64,000 nucleotides of DNA from Verticiella alkaliphila. GTDB lineage: Bacteria; Pseudomonadota; Gammaproteobacteria; Burkholderiales; Burkholderiaceae_B. A program made the translations under genes and the position numbers. Of this stretch, positions 12,182-20,860 are shown piece by piece. Numbering within the stretch: position 1 is the stretch's first letter; each line of letters opens with the position of its first letter. The notes under the pieces are model-generated. The model saw nothing but the letters and a program-made list of their open reading frames with translations, was not told the DNA's origin and ran no database searches. Location: positions 1-64,000 of the forward strand of contig NZ_JADCNH010000011.1 of assembly GCF_018904615.1 (NCBI RefSeq), given 5' to 3'.

Positions 12182-12999
12182 CCACCGAACCGACCGTGCC
12201 AGCCGATGCGTCGCCCGAAGCTTCAGATCCCACGCACTCGCCGCCAGACCTCTGGCGGCGTCTTCAGGCCTTCACGCCCGCGCGCATCGGGCTGGGTCGC
12301 GCCGGGGCGAGCCTACCGACGGCCGAGGTGCTGCGTTTCGGGTTGGCCCATGCGCGCGCTCGCGATGCCGTGCACCACCCGCTGGATCCCGACGCACTGG
12401 CCGCGGTGCTCGCGGCTGACGGGTTCCGATGCCTGACAGCGCGCAGTCAGGCGCCGGATCGGCCCACCTACCTGCGCCGCCCGGATCTGGGGCGAGCGCT
12501 GGATGCGGACGACGCGACACGGCTCAAGCACGAGGCACCGGCCCCGGAGATCGCTGTCGTCGTGGCCGACGGCCTGTCGGCAGTCGCGGTGGAACGTCAC
12601 GCGCCCAGCCTGCTGTGCGCGTTGCGCGACACGTCGCCGGCTGACTGGGAACGTACGCCCATCGTGATCGTGGAGCAGGGGCGCGTGGCCGTGGGCGACC
12701 CCATCGGCGAGGCGTTGCGCGCTCGATTGGTGATCGTGCTGATCGGCGAGCGGCCCGGGCTCAGTTCGCCGGACAGCCTCGGCATCTACGTCACCTTTGA
12801 TCCGCGCCCTGGACGTCGCGACAGCGAGCGCAACTGCATCTCCAACGTGCGGCCTGAGGGGCTCACGCCCGCGGAGGCGGCCCGCAAGCTGAGCTATCTC
12901 GTGCAACAGGCGCTGCGCCTGGGGTACTCCGGCGTCCGGCTCAAGGACGATAGCGAGGCGGCATTGACGCCGTCTCAAGCTCCGGACGTCCTGGATTGA
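12178..12999 (+). CDS. eutC: Ethanolamine ammonia-lyase small subunit
   Basis: Beta subunit that, with EutB, holds the B12 cofactor. It has 273 residues. The start at 12178 is fixed by GGAGG about 8 bases upstream and the ATGA overlap with eutB. Family motifs: TPARIGLGRAGASLPT, VVADGLSA, and the C-terminal RNCISNVRPEGL plus AARKLSYLVQQALRLG. The first 25 residues are a low-complexity leader of the kind often seen in this subunit. Confidence 0.95.
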   Translation: MTTEPTVPADASPEASDPTHSPPDLWRRLQAFTPARIGLGRAGASLPTAEVLRFGLAHARARDAVHHPLDPDALAAVLAADGFRCLTARSQAPDRPTYLRRPDLGRALDADDATRLKHEAPAPEIAVVVADGLSAVAVERHAPSLLCALRDTSPADWERTPIVIVEQGRVAVGDPIGEALRARLVIVLIGERPGLSSPDSLGIYVTFDPRPGRRDSERNCISNVRPEGLTPAEAARKLSYLVQQALRLGYSGVRLKDDSEAALTPSQAPDVLD

Positions 13000-13087
13000 C
13001 CCGTTTTGCGTGCGGCGCGTACGGTCGGCCGGCCCTGCACGGCGTTGCGTAGTATCGTCGCGTCACGCCAACGCCTGAACCTCCGTC

Positions 13088-13960
13088 GTGTCTTCTCCCG
13101 CCTCGCCGTCCCCTCTGCGCCTTGCCGCACTCGATGCTCACCTTCAACGCGCAGATGCGCGGCCCCGTCTGGCCGGCCTGCCGCGCTTCATGCTGGAGTT
13201 TCTCTACTTCGGCATCAAGGAGGCGCGCGCGTGCCTCTTCGTCGGGCTCTTCTTCGCGGCCGTGTTCCTCGTGCCCCGCGCCGGCCTGTGGTTCATCCCC
13301 CGCTACGATGCCTTGCTGATCATCGCGGTGGCGATCCAGGCCTGGATGGTGTGGACCAAGCTCGAGACGCTCGACGAGCTCAAGGCGATCACGGTCTTTC
13401 ACGTGATCGGCTTCGCGCTGGAAGTGTTCAAGACGTCAGGCAGCATCCAGTCGTGGTCCTACCCGGACTTCGCCTACACCAAGGTCTTTGGCGTGCCGCT
13501 CTTTGCGGGCTTCATGTATGCGGCCGTCGGCAGCTACGTGATCCAGGCGTGGCGGCTCTTCGATCTGCGCATCCGCCATCATCCGCCGTACTGGATGGCC
13601 TGGCTCACCGCGATCCTGCTCTATGCGAACTTCTTCACGCACCACTACATCGGCGACTACCGCTGGTACATCGCAGCCTGCGTGCTGGGCCTCTACGCGC
13701 GCACCACGGTCATCTTCCGGCCGCTGGATCGCGACCGTCGCATGCCGCTGCTGCTTGCCTTCATCCTCATCGGCTTCTTCATCTGGCTGGCCGAGAACAT
13801 CAGCACCTTCTTCGGTATCTGGGCCTATCCGAACCAGCTGGGCGCGTGGTCCACGGTGCACCTGGGCAAATGGAGTTCGTGGTCACTGCTGGTCGTGATG
13901 ACCTTCACGATCGTCGCGAACCTGAAGCACATCAAGGCGAGCATCCACGTGCCGGATTGA
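13088..13960 (+). CDS. DUF817 family integral membrane protein
   Basis: Polytopic inner-membrane protein of unknown function (YoaT-like). The 290 residues contain about seven or eight hydrophobic segments and the family-typical EFLYFGIKEARACLF, FHVIGFALEVFKT and FGIWAYPNQLGAW. It starts with GTG and follows eutC by 88 bases on the same strand, so it may be co-expressed with ethanolamine degradation; a transport role is conceivable but unproven. Confidence 0.87.
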   Translation: MSSPASPSPLRLAALDAHLQRADARPRLAGLPRFMLEFLYFGIKEARACLFVGLFFAAVFLVPRAGLWFIPRYDALLIIAVAIQAWMVWTKLETLDELKAITVFHVIGFALEVFKTSGSIQSWSYPDFAYTKVFGVPLFAGFMYAAVGSYVIQAWRLFDLRIRHHPPYWMAWLTAILLYANFFTHHYIGDYRWYIAACVLGLYARTTVIFRPLDRDRRMPLLLAFILIGFFIWLAENISTFFGIWAYPNQLGAWSTVHLGKWSSWSLLVVMTFTIVANLKHIKASIHVPD

Positions 13961-13962
13961 CG

Positions 13963-13983
13963 GGGGCGGCAGGCCACCGCCCC
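13963..13983. terminator. GC hairpin between convergent genes
   Basis: GGGGCGG pairs with CCGCCCC around a 7-base loop, in the 30-base gap between the converging DUF817 gene and urtE. There is no T tract on either side, so a terminator role is plausible but weak. Confidence 0.4.
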
Positions 13984-13990
13984 TTGGGCG

Positions 13991-14683
13991 TCACACCGAG
14001 ATCAGGCTGCGCACGCCCTTGTCCTGCATCTCGGCGCCGGGCCCGTGCGCGATCACCTCTCCCCGGTCCATCACCACATAGTGATCGGCCAGCATCTCGG
14101 CGAATTCGTAGTACTGCTCCACCAGCACGATGGTCATGCCGAATTCATCCACCAGCCGGCGCAGCGTGCGGCCGATGTCCTGGATGATGTTGGGCTGGAT
14201 GCCCTCGGTGGGCTCGTCCAGGATGAGCACGCGCGGCTCGCTCATGAGCGCGCGGCCGATGGCGAGCTGCTGCTGCTGCCCGCCCGACAGATCCCCTCCG
14301 CGGCGCGATTTCATGTCCTTGAGCACGGGAAAGAGCTCGTAGATCTGGGCTGGGATGCCCTTGGGCGCCTTGCGGCTCGCGGCGCCCACGAGGAGGTTCT
14401 CCTCGACGGTGAGGCGCGGGAAGATCTCGCGCCCCTGCGGCACGTAACCCAGCCCGGCCGCGACGCGGGCGTGCGGCTTCAAGGCTTCGAGCGCCTGGCC
14501 GTGCCACTGGATGCTGCCAGAACGGATCGGCACCACGCCCATGAGGCATTTGAGCAGGGTGCTCTTGCCCACGCCGTTGCGCCCGAGCAGCACCGAGAGT
14601 TTGCCCTCGGGCGCCTGCAGGCTCACGTCGCGCAGGATGTGGCTGCCGCTGTAGTACTGATTCAGACCTGCGATGTCGAGCAT
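13991..14683 (-). CDS. urtE: Urea ABC transporter ATP-binding protein UrtE
   Basis: Cytoplasmic ATPase of the high-affinity urea importer. The 230 residues carry Walker A GRNGVGKST, signature LSGGQQQQLAIGRAL, Walker B VLILDEPTEGIQP and an H-loop region; the opening MLDIAGLNQYYSGSHIL is typical of UrtE rather than the branched-chain amino-acid LivF. It is the last gene of the operon, one codon after urtD. Confidence 0.95.
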   Translation of the reverse strand: MLDIAGLNQYYSGSHILRDVSLQAPEGKLSVLLGRNGVGKSTLLKCLMGVVPIRSGSIQWHGQALEALKPHARVAAGLGYVPQGREIFPRLTVEENLLVGAASRKAPKGIPAQIYELFPVLKDMKSRRGGDLSGGQQQQLAIGRALMSEPRVLILDEPTEGIQPNIIQDIGRTLRRLVDEFGMTIVLVEQYYEFAEMLADHYVVMDRGEVIAHGPGAEMQDKGVRSLISV

Positions 14684-14685
14684 GG

Positions 14686-15507
14686 CTACCGCCCCAGATA
14701 CGATTCGATGACGCGTTCGTCGGACTGGACCTGCGCGAGCGTGCCCTCGGCAAGCACGCTGCCTTCGGCGAGCACCGTCACGCGGCCCTGTTCGCCGGCC
14801 AAGGCCGCCACGAACGCCATGTCGTGTTCGACGACCATCATCGAGCAGGTGCCGCGCAGGCTGTTGAGCAGTTCTGCGAGCTGCATGGTCTCGTCGTCAC
14901 TGATCCCGGCGGCCGGCTCGTCCAGCAGCAGGAGTCGTGGCTCCTGCATGAGCAACATGCCGATCTCCAGGCGCTGCTTCTGGCCATGCGAGAGTTCTCC
15001 CGCCGCGCGGTGGGCCACGCCGGTGAGCGCGGTGCGCTGCAAGGTGTCGTCGATCGCCCGCAGGGCGGCGGGCGAGGGCTTCGCGCGCAGAGCGCGGAAC
15101 CAGCGTTTGTCGGTGGCACGTGCCAGATCCAGGTTCTGCCACACGGTATGGTTCTCGAACACGGTGGGCTTCTGGAACTTGCGACCGATCCCGGCCTGGG
15201 CGATGGACGCCTCGTCCATCTTGGTGAGGTCCAGCGTCTGGCCCAGGAACACAGTGCCCTTGTCGGGCCGTGTCTTGCCGGTGATCACGTCCATCATCGT
15301 GGTCTTGCCCGCGCCATTGGGGCCGATGATGCAACGCAGCTCGTTGTTGGCGAGCATGAGGGACAGCCCGCGCAACGCGCGAAAGCCGTCGAAGCTCACC
15401 TCCACGTCTTCGAGATAGAGGATCTGGCCGTGCGTGACGTCGATGGCGTCGCGATCGCGCAGGTGCGCACCGCTGGCGTCGCTGGCAGTACCGAGGATGG
15501 CGCTCAT
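14686..15507 (-). CDS. urtD: Urea ABC transporter ATP-binding protein UrtD
   Basis: Second ATPase of the urea importer. It has 273 residues with Walker A GPNGAGKTT, signature LSHGQKQRLEIGMLL and Walker B LLLLDEPAAGISD. SHGQ in place of SGGQ is the usual UrtD form. The start at 15507 overlaps the urtC stop (ATGA). A leader of about 30 residues precedes the ABC fold, a common UrtD feature. Confidence 0.95.
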   Translation of the reverse strand: MSAILGTASDASGAHLRDRDAIDVTHGQILYLEDVEVSFDGFRALRGLSLMLANNELRCIIGPNGAGKTTMMDVITGKTRPDKGTVFLGQTLDLTKMDEASIAQAGIGRKFQKPTVFENHTVWQNLDLARATDKRWFRALRAKPSPAALRAIDDTLQRTALTGVAHRAAGELSHGQKQRLEIGMLLMQEPRLLLLDEPAAGISDDETMQLAELLNSLRGTCSMMVVEHDMAFVAALAGEQGRVTVLAEGSVLAEGTLAQVQSDERVIESYLGR

Positions 15508-16628
15508 GGGCGGGCTCCTTCGCGGCGACGTTGGATGAGGCCGATGATGCCGCGCGGCAGCAGCAGCGGGCCGAGCACGAAGATCGCACCCAGGAAGAAC
15601 AGCCAGTACTCGGCGAACCACGCCGTGAAGAGGGTCTTGGCGCCGTTCACGCTGATGGCGCCGATGATGGGCCCGAGCAGGGTGCCGCGTCCGCCGATGG
15701 CCACCCAGATCGCCATCTCGATGGAGTTGACCGGCGCCATCTCGCCGGGGTTGATGATGCCGACCTGCGGCACATAGAGGGCACCGGCAAGCCCACAGAG
15801 CATGGCCGAGGCCGTCCACGCAAAGAGCTTGTAGCCCAGCGGGCGGTAGCCCAGGAACATCGTGCGGGTCTCGGCGTCGCGGATCCCGGTGAGCACTTGG
15901 CCGAAGCGCGAATCGACCAGGGCCCGGCACAGGAGAAAGGACGCCACCAGCAAGGCGAAGGACAGCAGCAGCAGGACGACGCGCGTGCCGGAATGCGCGA
16001 TCGGAAAGCCCAGAATCGTCGTGAAGCCGGTGAAGCCGTTGTTGCCGCCAAAGCCCGTCTCGTTGCGAAAGAAGAGCAGCATCGCGGCGAAGGTCAGCGC
16101 TTGCGTGATGATCGACAGATACACGCCCTTGACCCGCGAGCGAAAGGCGAAGTAGCCGAAGATGAAGGCGATGAGGCCGGGCACCAGCACCGTCATCAGG
16201 ATCGCCCACAGAAAGCTCGAGCTGCCCCACCAGAACCACGGTAGTTCCTGCCAGGAGAGGAAGGTCATGAAGCCTGGCAGGCCGTCGCCCGCGGCCTGGC
16301 GCATGAGGTACATGCCGAAGGCGTACCCGCCCAGCGCAAAGAAGAGCGCGTGGCCCAGGCTCAGGATGCCGCAATAGCCCCAGACCAGGCCCAGGGCGAG
16401 CGCGGCCACGGCATAGCAGAGGATCTTGCCGGTGAGCGTGAGGGCATAGTCCGACAGGTGCAGCGCATGGCCAGCCGGCATGACGAGCGCACCGACGGGC
16501 ACGAGGATCAGCACGGCCAGGCACAGCAAGCCCAGCCACAGCCAGAAGCGGCGGCCGCCATCCGCATCGCGCTGCGGCGCGGCAGGGCTGGCCAGGGTGT
16601 CGTTCAGGGGAATCGCGGCCATGGTCAT
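15504..16628 (-). CDS. urtC: Urea ABC transporter permease UrtC
   Basis: Inner-membrane permease of the LivM type. The 374 residues have about ten hydrophobic segments and the UrtC-typical stretches GYCGILSLGHALFFALGGYA, GFGGNNGFTGF and INPGEMAPVNSIEM. The start at 16628 (MTMAAIPL) overlaps the urtB stop (ATGA); the Met two codons on is equally possible. Confidence 0.95.
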   Translation of the reverse strand: MTMAAIPLNDTLASPAAPQRDADGGRRFWLWLGLLCLAVLILVPVGALVMPAGHALHLSDYALTLTGKILCYAVAALALGLVWGYCGILSLGHALFFALGGYAFGMYLMRQAAGDGLPGFMTFLSWQELPWFWWGSSSFLWAILMTVLVPGLIAFIFGYFAFRSRVKGVYLSIITQALTFAAMLLFFRNETGFGGNNGFTGFTTILGFPIAHSGTRVVLLLLSFALLVASFLLCRALVDSRFGQVLTGIRDAETRTMFLGYRPLGYKLFAWTASAMLCGLAGALYVPQVGIINPGEMAPVNSIEMAIWVAIGGRGTLLGPIIGAISVNGAKTLFTAWFAEYWLFFLGAIFVLGPLLLPRGIIGLIQRRREGARP

Positions 16629-18166
16629 GCCTCCGCGTTGCGGCCCTTCAGGGCGAACAGCCCGGAAGGTCGCTTCTGGATGAAGAGAATGATGAGGAGC
16701 AGCACGGCGATCTTCGCGAGCACGGCGCCCCAGAAAGGTTCGATGAGCTTGGTGATGATGCCCAGGCCGAAAGCGCCGATCACGGCGCCCGCGAGCTGGC
16801 CCACGCCACCGAGCACCACCACCATGAACGAATCGATGATGTAGGCCTGGCCGAGATCCGGACCCACGTTGCCGATCTGCGTGAGCGCGCAGCCGCCGAG
16901 CCCTGCGATGCCGGCGCCGAAGGCGAAGGCCTGGGTATCCACGCGGCTGGTGGGCACGCCCGCGCAAGCCGCCATGCTGCGGTTCTGCGTGACGGCGCGG
17001 ATGAAAAGCCCGAGTCGCGTGCGGGTGAGCACGAGCCACGCGCACAGCACCACGGCCACCGCGAAGCCGATGATGATGATCCGGTTCCACGGCAGCAAGA
17101 GGCCGGGCATCACCGTCAGCCCGCCGCTCATCCACGAGGGGTTCATCACCTCTACGTTCTGCGCACCGAAGACCATGCGCACCGTCTGCATGAGGAGCAG
17201 GCTGATGCCGAAGGTCGTCAGCAGCGTCTCGAGCGGGCGGCCGTACAGGTGACGGATCACCAGACGCTCCAGGACGACACCGACGAGGGCGGCGGCCGCG
17301 AAGGAGACGGGCAGCGCGGCCAGCAGGTACCAGTCGAAGCTTGCCGGCGCATATTGTCGGAACAGGTGCTGGACCACGTACGTGGCGTAGGCGCCGATCA
17401 TCAGGAACTCGCCGTGCGCCATGTTGATGACGCCGATGAGACCGTAGGTGATCGCAAGACCGAGTGCGGCCAGCAGCAGCACGCTGCCCAGGCTGATGCC
17501 GGCGAAGAGCGTCCCGGCCTGGCGCGCACGGCGCTCGGCGGCATCGAGCTTCTGCAGGGCCGCGTCCGCGGCCTGGCGCACGTTGGCGTCAGGGTCGGCG
17601 CCTGCGCCGTCCACCAGGGGCAGCAGTCGCGGGCGATAGCGCGGGTTGCCTGTCTCGCCGATGCGGGTGGCGGCCTGGGCGCGCGCGACGGGATCCTGGG
17701 CACTCAACCCCATGAGCGCGGACAGGAGCACCATGCGCTCCTGCAGACCGGCATCCTGCTCGCGGGCGACGGCGCCATCCACCAGGGGGATGAGCGCCGG
17801 CGGTGGCGGCGAGCCGATCAGCGTATCGACCGCGCGGCTGCGCGTGGCGGCGTCGGGGTCTTGCAGCTCGAGCACGGCGGCTGCGGCACTCACCCGCGAG
17901 CGCAAGGCGTTGTTCAGGCGGGCTTCGGTGATCTCACCGGCGGCCAGGGCACGCAGCAGCGCTTGCGCCTCGGCATCGCCCGCCGCGCTCGCGTCGATGA
18001 TCTGGCCGACGGCGGCCGAGCGGGCGCCAAAGTCGCGATCGGCGAGGGCCTCGCGCACGCTGGCGTCCAGCGCGTGGGCGGGCAGGGCGATCGCCCAGAC
18101 CGCGAGGGCGAGCCCGAGCCAGCACGCCAGGCGCCAGGCCGGGCGAGAGAGAAGAGTGTGGGTCAT
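16625..18166 (-). CDS. urtB: Urea ABC transporter permease UrtB
   Basis: Inner-membrane permease of the LivH type. The 513 residues include a signal peptide (cleavage near AHA-LDA, residue 32) and a soluble extracytoplasmic N-terminal domain of about 180 residues, as in other proteobacterial UrtB proteins. The permease core has GISLGSVLLLAALGLAITYG, GVINMAHGEFLMIGAY and VVVLGGVGQLAGAVIG. A 140-base gap separates it from urtA. Confidence 0.95.
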   Translation of the reverse strand: MTHTLLSRPAWRLACWLGLALAVWAIALPAHALDASVREALADRDFGARSAAVGQIIDASAAGDAEAQALLRALAAGEITEARLNNALRSRVSAAAAVLELQDPDAATRSRAVDTLIGSPPPPALIPLVDGAVAREQDAGLQERMVLLSALMGLSAQDPVARAQAATRIGETGNPRYRPRLLPLVDGAGADPDANVRQAADAALQKLDAAERRARQAGTLFAGISLGSVLLLAALGLAITYGLIGVINMAHGEFLMIGAYATYVVQHLFRQYAPASFDWYLLAALPVSFAAAALVGVVLERLVIRHLYGRPLETLLTTFGISLLLMQTVRMVFGAQNVEVMNPSWMSGGLTVMPGLLLPWNRIIIIGFAVAVVLCAWLVLTRTRLGLFIRAVTQNRSMAACAGVPTSRVDTQAFAFGAGIAGLGGCALTQIGNVGPDLGQAYIIDSFMVVVLGGVGQLAGAVIGAFGLGIITKLIEPFWGAVLAKIAVLLLIILFIQKRPSGLFALKGRNAEA

Positions 18167-18306
18167 GCGAGCTACCAGAAGGGGCCGGTCCGACGGGGAT
18201 CGGGCCGATGGGCTGGCCGGTCAGGCTGGGACGACATCCCGAGTCGCGGCGCAGCGCGCCGGATGCCACCGCGCTGCCGCCCAGGGACAGCGCGGTGCGC
18301 TCGGCG

Positions 18307-19566
18307 TCAGGCCACCGTGTCGGGCTTGCCCTGGTTGCCGGGGACGTACGGGCTCCACGGCTGGGCACGCACCACCTTCGGCGTGCTCCAGACCACGTCG
18401 AACTGACCGTTGTCCTGGATCTCGCCGATCATGACCGGCTTGTGCAGATGGTGGTTGCCGTCCATCGTGAGCGTGAAGCCGGACGGGGCATCGATGCTTT
18501 GGCCGATGATGGCCTTGCGCACCGCATCGACGTCAGCCGTGCCCGCCTTCTCGACGGCCTGCTTCCAGAGGTGCAGGCCGACCCAGGTGGCTTCCATCGG
18601 ATCGTTCGTGACGCGCCCGGCGCCGCCGGGCAGATTCGCGGACTTCACGTAATCGGCCCAGCCCTTCTTGAAGGCGGTGTTCGTGGGATTGTCGACGGAC
18701 ATGAAGTAGTTCCAGGCCGCGAGATGGCCCACGAGCGGCTTGGTGTCGATGCCGCGCAGCTCCTCCTCGCCCACTGAGAAGGCCACCACCGGCACGTCCT
18801 GGGCCGACAGACCCTGGTTGGCGAGCTCACGATAGAAGGGCACATTCGAGTCGCCGTTGATCGTGGAGACCACGGCTGTCGGGCCGCCTTGCGAGAATTG
18901 GCGGATGTTGGCCACGATGGTCTGGTAATCCGCGTGACCGAAGGGCGTGTACACCTCCTGGATGTCGCTGTCCTGGAATCCCTTGGTCTTCAGGAAGGCG
19001 CGCAGGATCTGGTTGGTGGTGCGCGGGTACACATAGTCCGTGCCCAGCAGGAAGATGCGCTTGGCACCGCCGCCTTCCTCGGACAGCAGGTATTCGAGAG
19101 CCGGGATGGCCTGCTGGTTGGGCGCAGCACCCGTATAGAACACGTTGCGCGACATCTCCTCGCCCTCGTACTGCACGGGGTAGAAGAGCAGGCCGTTGAG
19201 CTCTTCGAATACCGGCAGCACGGCCTTGCGCGACACCGACGTCCAGCAGCCGAAGACGGCCGAGACCTTGTCCTGCGTGAGCAGCTGGCGCGAGCGCTCG
19301 GCAAAGAGCGGCCAATTGGAGGCCGGGTCCACCACCACCGGCTCGAGCTTGCGACCCAGCACGCCGCCCTCGGCATTCATCTGCGCGATCGTCATCAGCG
19401 CGACGTCCTTCAACGAGGTCTCCGAGATCGCCATCGTGCCCGAGAGCGAGTGCAGGATCCCCACCTTGATCGGCGTCTTGTCCTGAGCAAAGGCCAGCGG
19501 CATGCGGCCCGCCAGGGCGGCGGCGCCGGCGGCAGAAGCCAGCTTGAGCAGGGTGCGTCGTTGCAT
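18307..19566 (-). CDS. urtA: Urea ABC transporter substrate-binding protein UrtA
   Basis: Periplasmic urea receptor. It has 419 residues with an N-terminal export signal MQRRTLLKLASAAG that looks Tat-like (twin Arg), cleaved near AFA-QDK. The mature start IKVGILHSLSGTMAISE and the motif GLLFYPVQYEGEE are UrtA hallmarks that separate it from branched-chain amino-acid receptors. AAGGAA precedes the ATG. It is the first gene of urtABCDE, behind a sigma-54 promoter. No urease genes are in the window. Confidence 0.96.
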   Translation of the reverse strand: MQRRTLLKLASAAGAAALAGRMPLAFAQDKTPIKVGILHSLSGTMAISETSLKDVALMTIAQMNAEGGVLGRKLEPVVVDPASNWPLFAERSRQLLTQDKVSAVFGCWTSVSRKAVLPVFEELNGLLFYPVQYEGEEMSRNVFYTGAAPNQQAIPALEYLLSEEGGGAKRIFLLGTDYVYPRTTNQILRAFLKTKGFQDSDIQEVYTPFGHADYQTIVANIRQFSQGGPTAVVSTINGDSNVPFYRELANQGLSAQDVPVVAFSVGEEELRGIDTKPLVGHLAAWNYFMSVDNPTNTAFKKGWADYVKSANLPGGAGRVTNDPMEATWVGLHLWKQAVEKAGTADVDAVRKAIIGQSIDAPSGFTLTMDGNHHLHKPVMIGEIQDNGQFDVVWSTPKVVRAQPWSPYVPGNQGKPDTVA

Positions 19567-19616
19567 GATCGATTCCTTGGGATGAACGCCAGCGGTGTCT
19601 GGCTGCGTTGCTTTTT

Positions 19617-19633
19617 ATGCAAGCACCATGCCA
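19617..19633 (-). promoter_or_regulatory. Sigma-54 (RpoN) promoter of urtA
   Basis: On the minus strand the bases read TGGCATGGTGCTTGCAT, a near-perfect match to TGGCACGN4TTGCW with GG and GC at the correct spacing. A transcript would start near 19607, about 40 bases before the urtA ATG. Sigma-54 control fits nitrogen-regulated urea uptake. Confidence 0.8.
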
Positions 19634-19664
19634 TTTTTGGTTACCGCAGGATGGATGCCGGCAA

Positions 19665-19714
19665 GTACACCGTCTTGTGTACTAGCTGGTGTCCAACGCT
19701 GGTGCGAGTGCACC
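19665..19714. promoter_or_regulatory. Two inverted repeats, possible activator sites
   Basis: GTACAC-N6-GTGTAC (19665-19682) and GGTGC-N4-GCACC (19701-19714) lie 32 and 68 bases upstream of the sigma-54 element. They are where an enhancer-binding protein such as NtrC could sit, but neither matches the NtrC consensus spacing exactly. Confidence 0.4.
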
Positions 19715-19768
19715 ATCCCCAGGCATGCCGCGCGCCACGATGGGGCTCATGGCCCCATCGCGTACCGA

Positions 19769-20026
19769 TCAGGGGCGGCAGAGGGGCCGGGCTTCCCAGT
19801 CCTTCAGCGCGATGGTGCGAACTTGGCCGTCGTCGGCCGTGCCCTGGTAGGACGCGCACTGGCGGGCGTCGTAGACGATGCGCGCATCGCGAAGGCCATG
19901 CGTCTTGTCCGCCCCCTGGAAGGCCGCCACCTCGGCGCTGCGATAGGCTTCCGCGCGTTCGGCCGGGTCGACGTGAGCGCAAGCAACCAGGGACAGGGTG
20001 AGCACGAGCAACGGGAGGCGGGTCAT
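19769..20026 (-). CDS. Small lipoprotein, function unknown
   Basis: 85-residue predicted lipoprotein: MTRLPLLVLTLSLVAC with lipobox LVAC (Cys16), then a short polar domain with a Cys pair (Cys58 in ARQCASY and Cys83). GGGAG is absent; a CCCAT context precedes the ATG, so the start rests on the signal peptide. It stands alone, divergent from the next lipoprotein gene. I recognise no family. Confidence 0.7.
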   Translation of the reverse strand: MTRLPLLVLTLSLVACAHVDPAERAEAYRSAEVAAFQGADKTHGLRDARIVYDARQCASYQGTADDGQVRTIALKDWEARPLCRP

Positions 20027-20215
20027 GGGGCGTCCGAAAAAGGGGTTCTTGAGGTGACCGCGAGCATACCGCAGCAGCAGGCCATGCCTGCGAGCCTGAC
20101 TGCTGATGCCGGTGGCGGTGCACGACGTCCTGCCGGCCTCACAGCCAGCGCGGGCCGACCTGCGGAATTGGCGGCGAAAGCTGGCGTTGCTCGCCCGAGT
20201 GCCGGCCACGGCTTG

Positions 20216-20230
20216 GCGGGATAATCCCGC
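20216..20230. repeat. Perfect 15-bp palindrome, possible operator
   Basis: GCGGGAT-A-ATCCCGC is a perfect inverted repeat 43 bases upstream of the lipoprotein ATG at 20273, and it contains a GATAAT that resembles a -10 element. An operator overlapping a promoter is possible; there is no T tract, so it is not a normal terminator. Confidence 0.45.
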
Positions 20231-20272
20231 GCAGCGGCTGCCGTGGGGCGCCGCCATCGACGGAGTCATTCC

Positions 20273-20791
20273 ATGCGCGACGCGCGACGCGGTACCCCTT
20301 GGCAGCGTTGGGCCGCTGTCCTCGTCATCGGACTGGCAGGCTGCACGACCCTCGGCCATGGTTTCGATGCGGACGGGATCAGCCGCCTCGTGCCGGGCCA
20401 GACCACCTTCCAGGAAGCGCGCGTGCTGTTGAAGGCGGCGCCGGCACAGACGTACCGCGCCGTGGACGGCTCGTTCCAGGCCTTGTGGTCGCACGGCTGG
20501 CGTGGCCCGGTGGATTCGCACCTGACCCGCTCGGCCATGCTCGCCTTCGACAGCGCGGGTCGCTTCCGCTCGGTGGTCGATACGCAGAACATCATCGTCG
20601 ACGAAGCCGCCCTGGATCGCCAGCGCCGGCAGGCCGTGTGTCTCGCCCAGGGCCTGCCCTGGCCGTGCGATGTGCCCGTGATCCTGCCGCGCCCGCTGAG
20701 CGTACCCGTGCCGCTCGCGCCGGCGGCCGTCGAGGGACCGAGCGGCTGCTATACGGAAGGCAACAGCGTGACGATCTGCCCGCGGCTCTGA
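20273..20791 (+). CDS. Lipoprotein with BamE/SmpA-like N-terminal motif
   Basis: 172-residue predicted outer-membrane lipoprotein. The signal peptide ends in lipobox LAGC (Cys24). The segment DGISRLVPGQTTFQEARVLL resembles the start of the SmpA/OmlA/BamE fold, in which a small conserved loop precedes a helix. The C-terminus is Pro/Val-rich with four Cys. GGAG lies 7 bases before the ATG. BamE itself is normally elsewhere and shorter, so I call this a BamE-like protein of unknown role. Confidence 0.75.
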   Translation: MRDARRGTPWQRWAAVLVIGLAGCTTLGHGFDADGISRLVPGQTTFQEARVLLKAAPAQTYRAVDGSFQALWSHGWRGPVDSHLTRSAMLAFDSAGRFRSVVDTQNIIVDEAALDRQRRQAVCLAQGLPWPCDVPVILPRPLSVPVPLAPAAVEGPSGCYTEGNSVTICPRL

Positions 20792-20812
20792 GCAGGGTCT
20801 GGCATCGGCGAT

Positions 20813-20818
20813 TACAAT
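20813..20818 (+). promoter_or_regulatory. Candidate -10 element for dusA
   Basis: TACAAT lies 43 bases before the dusA GTG, in the gap between two genes on the same strand. No convincing -35 hexamer is seen. Confidence 0.4.
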
Positions 20819-20860
20819 AGCGGGTTGTCCCGGGCTTTCCGGGTTCAGGATGAATACGCC

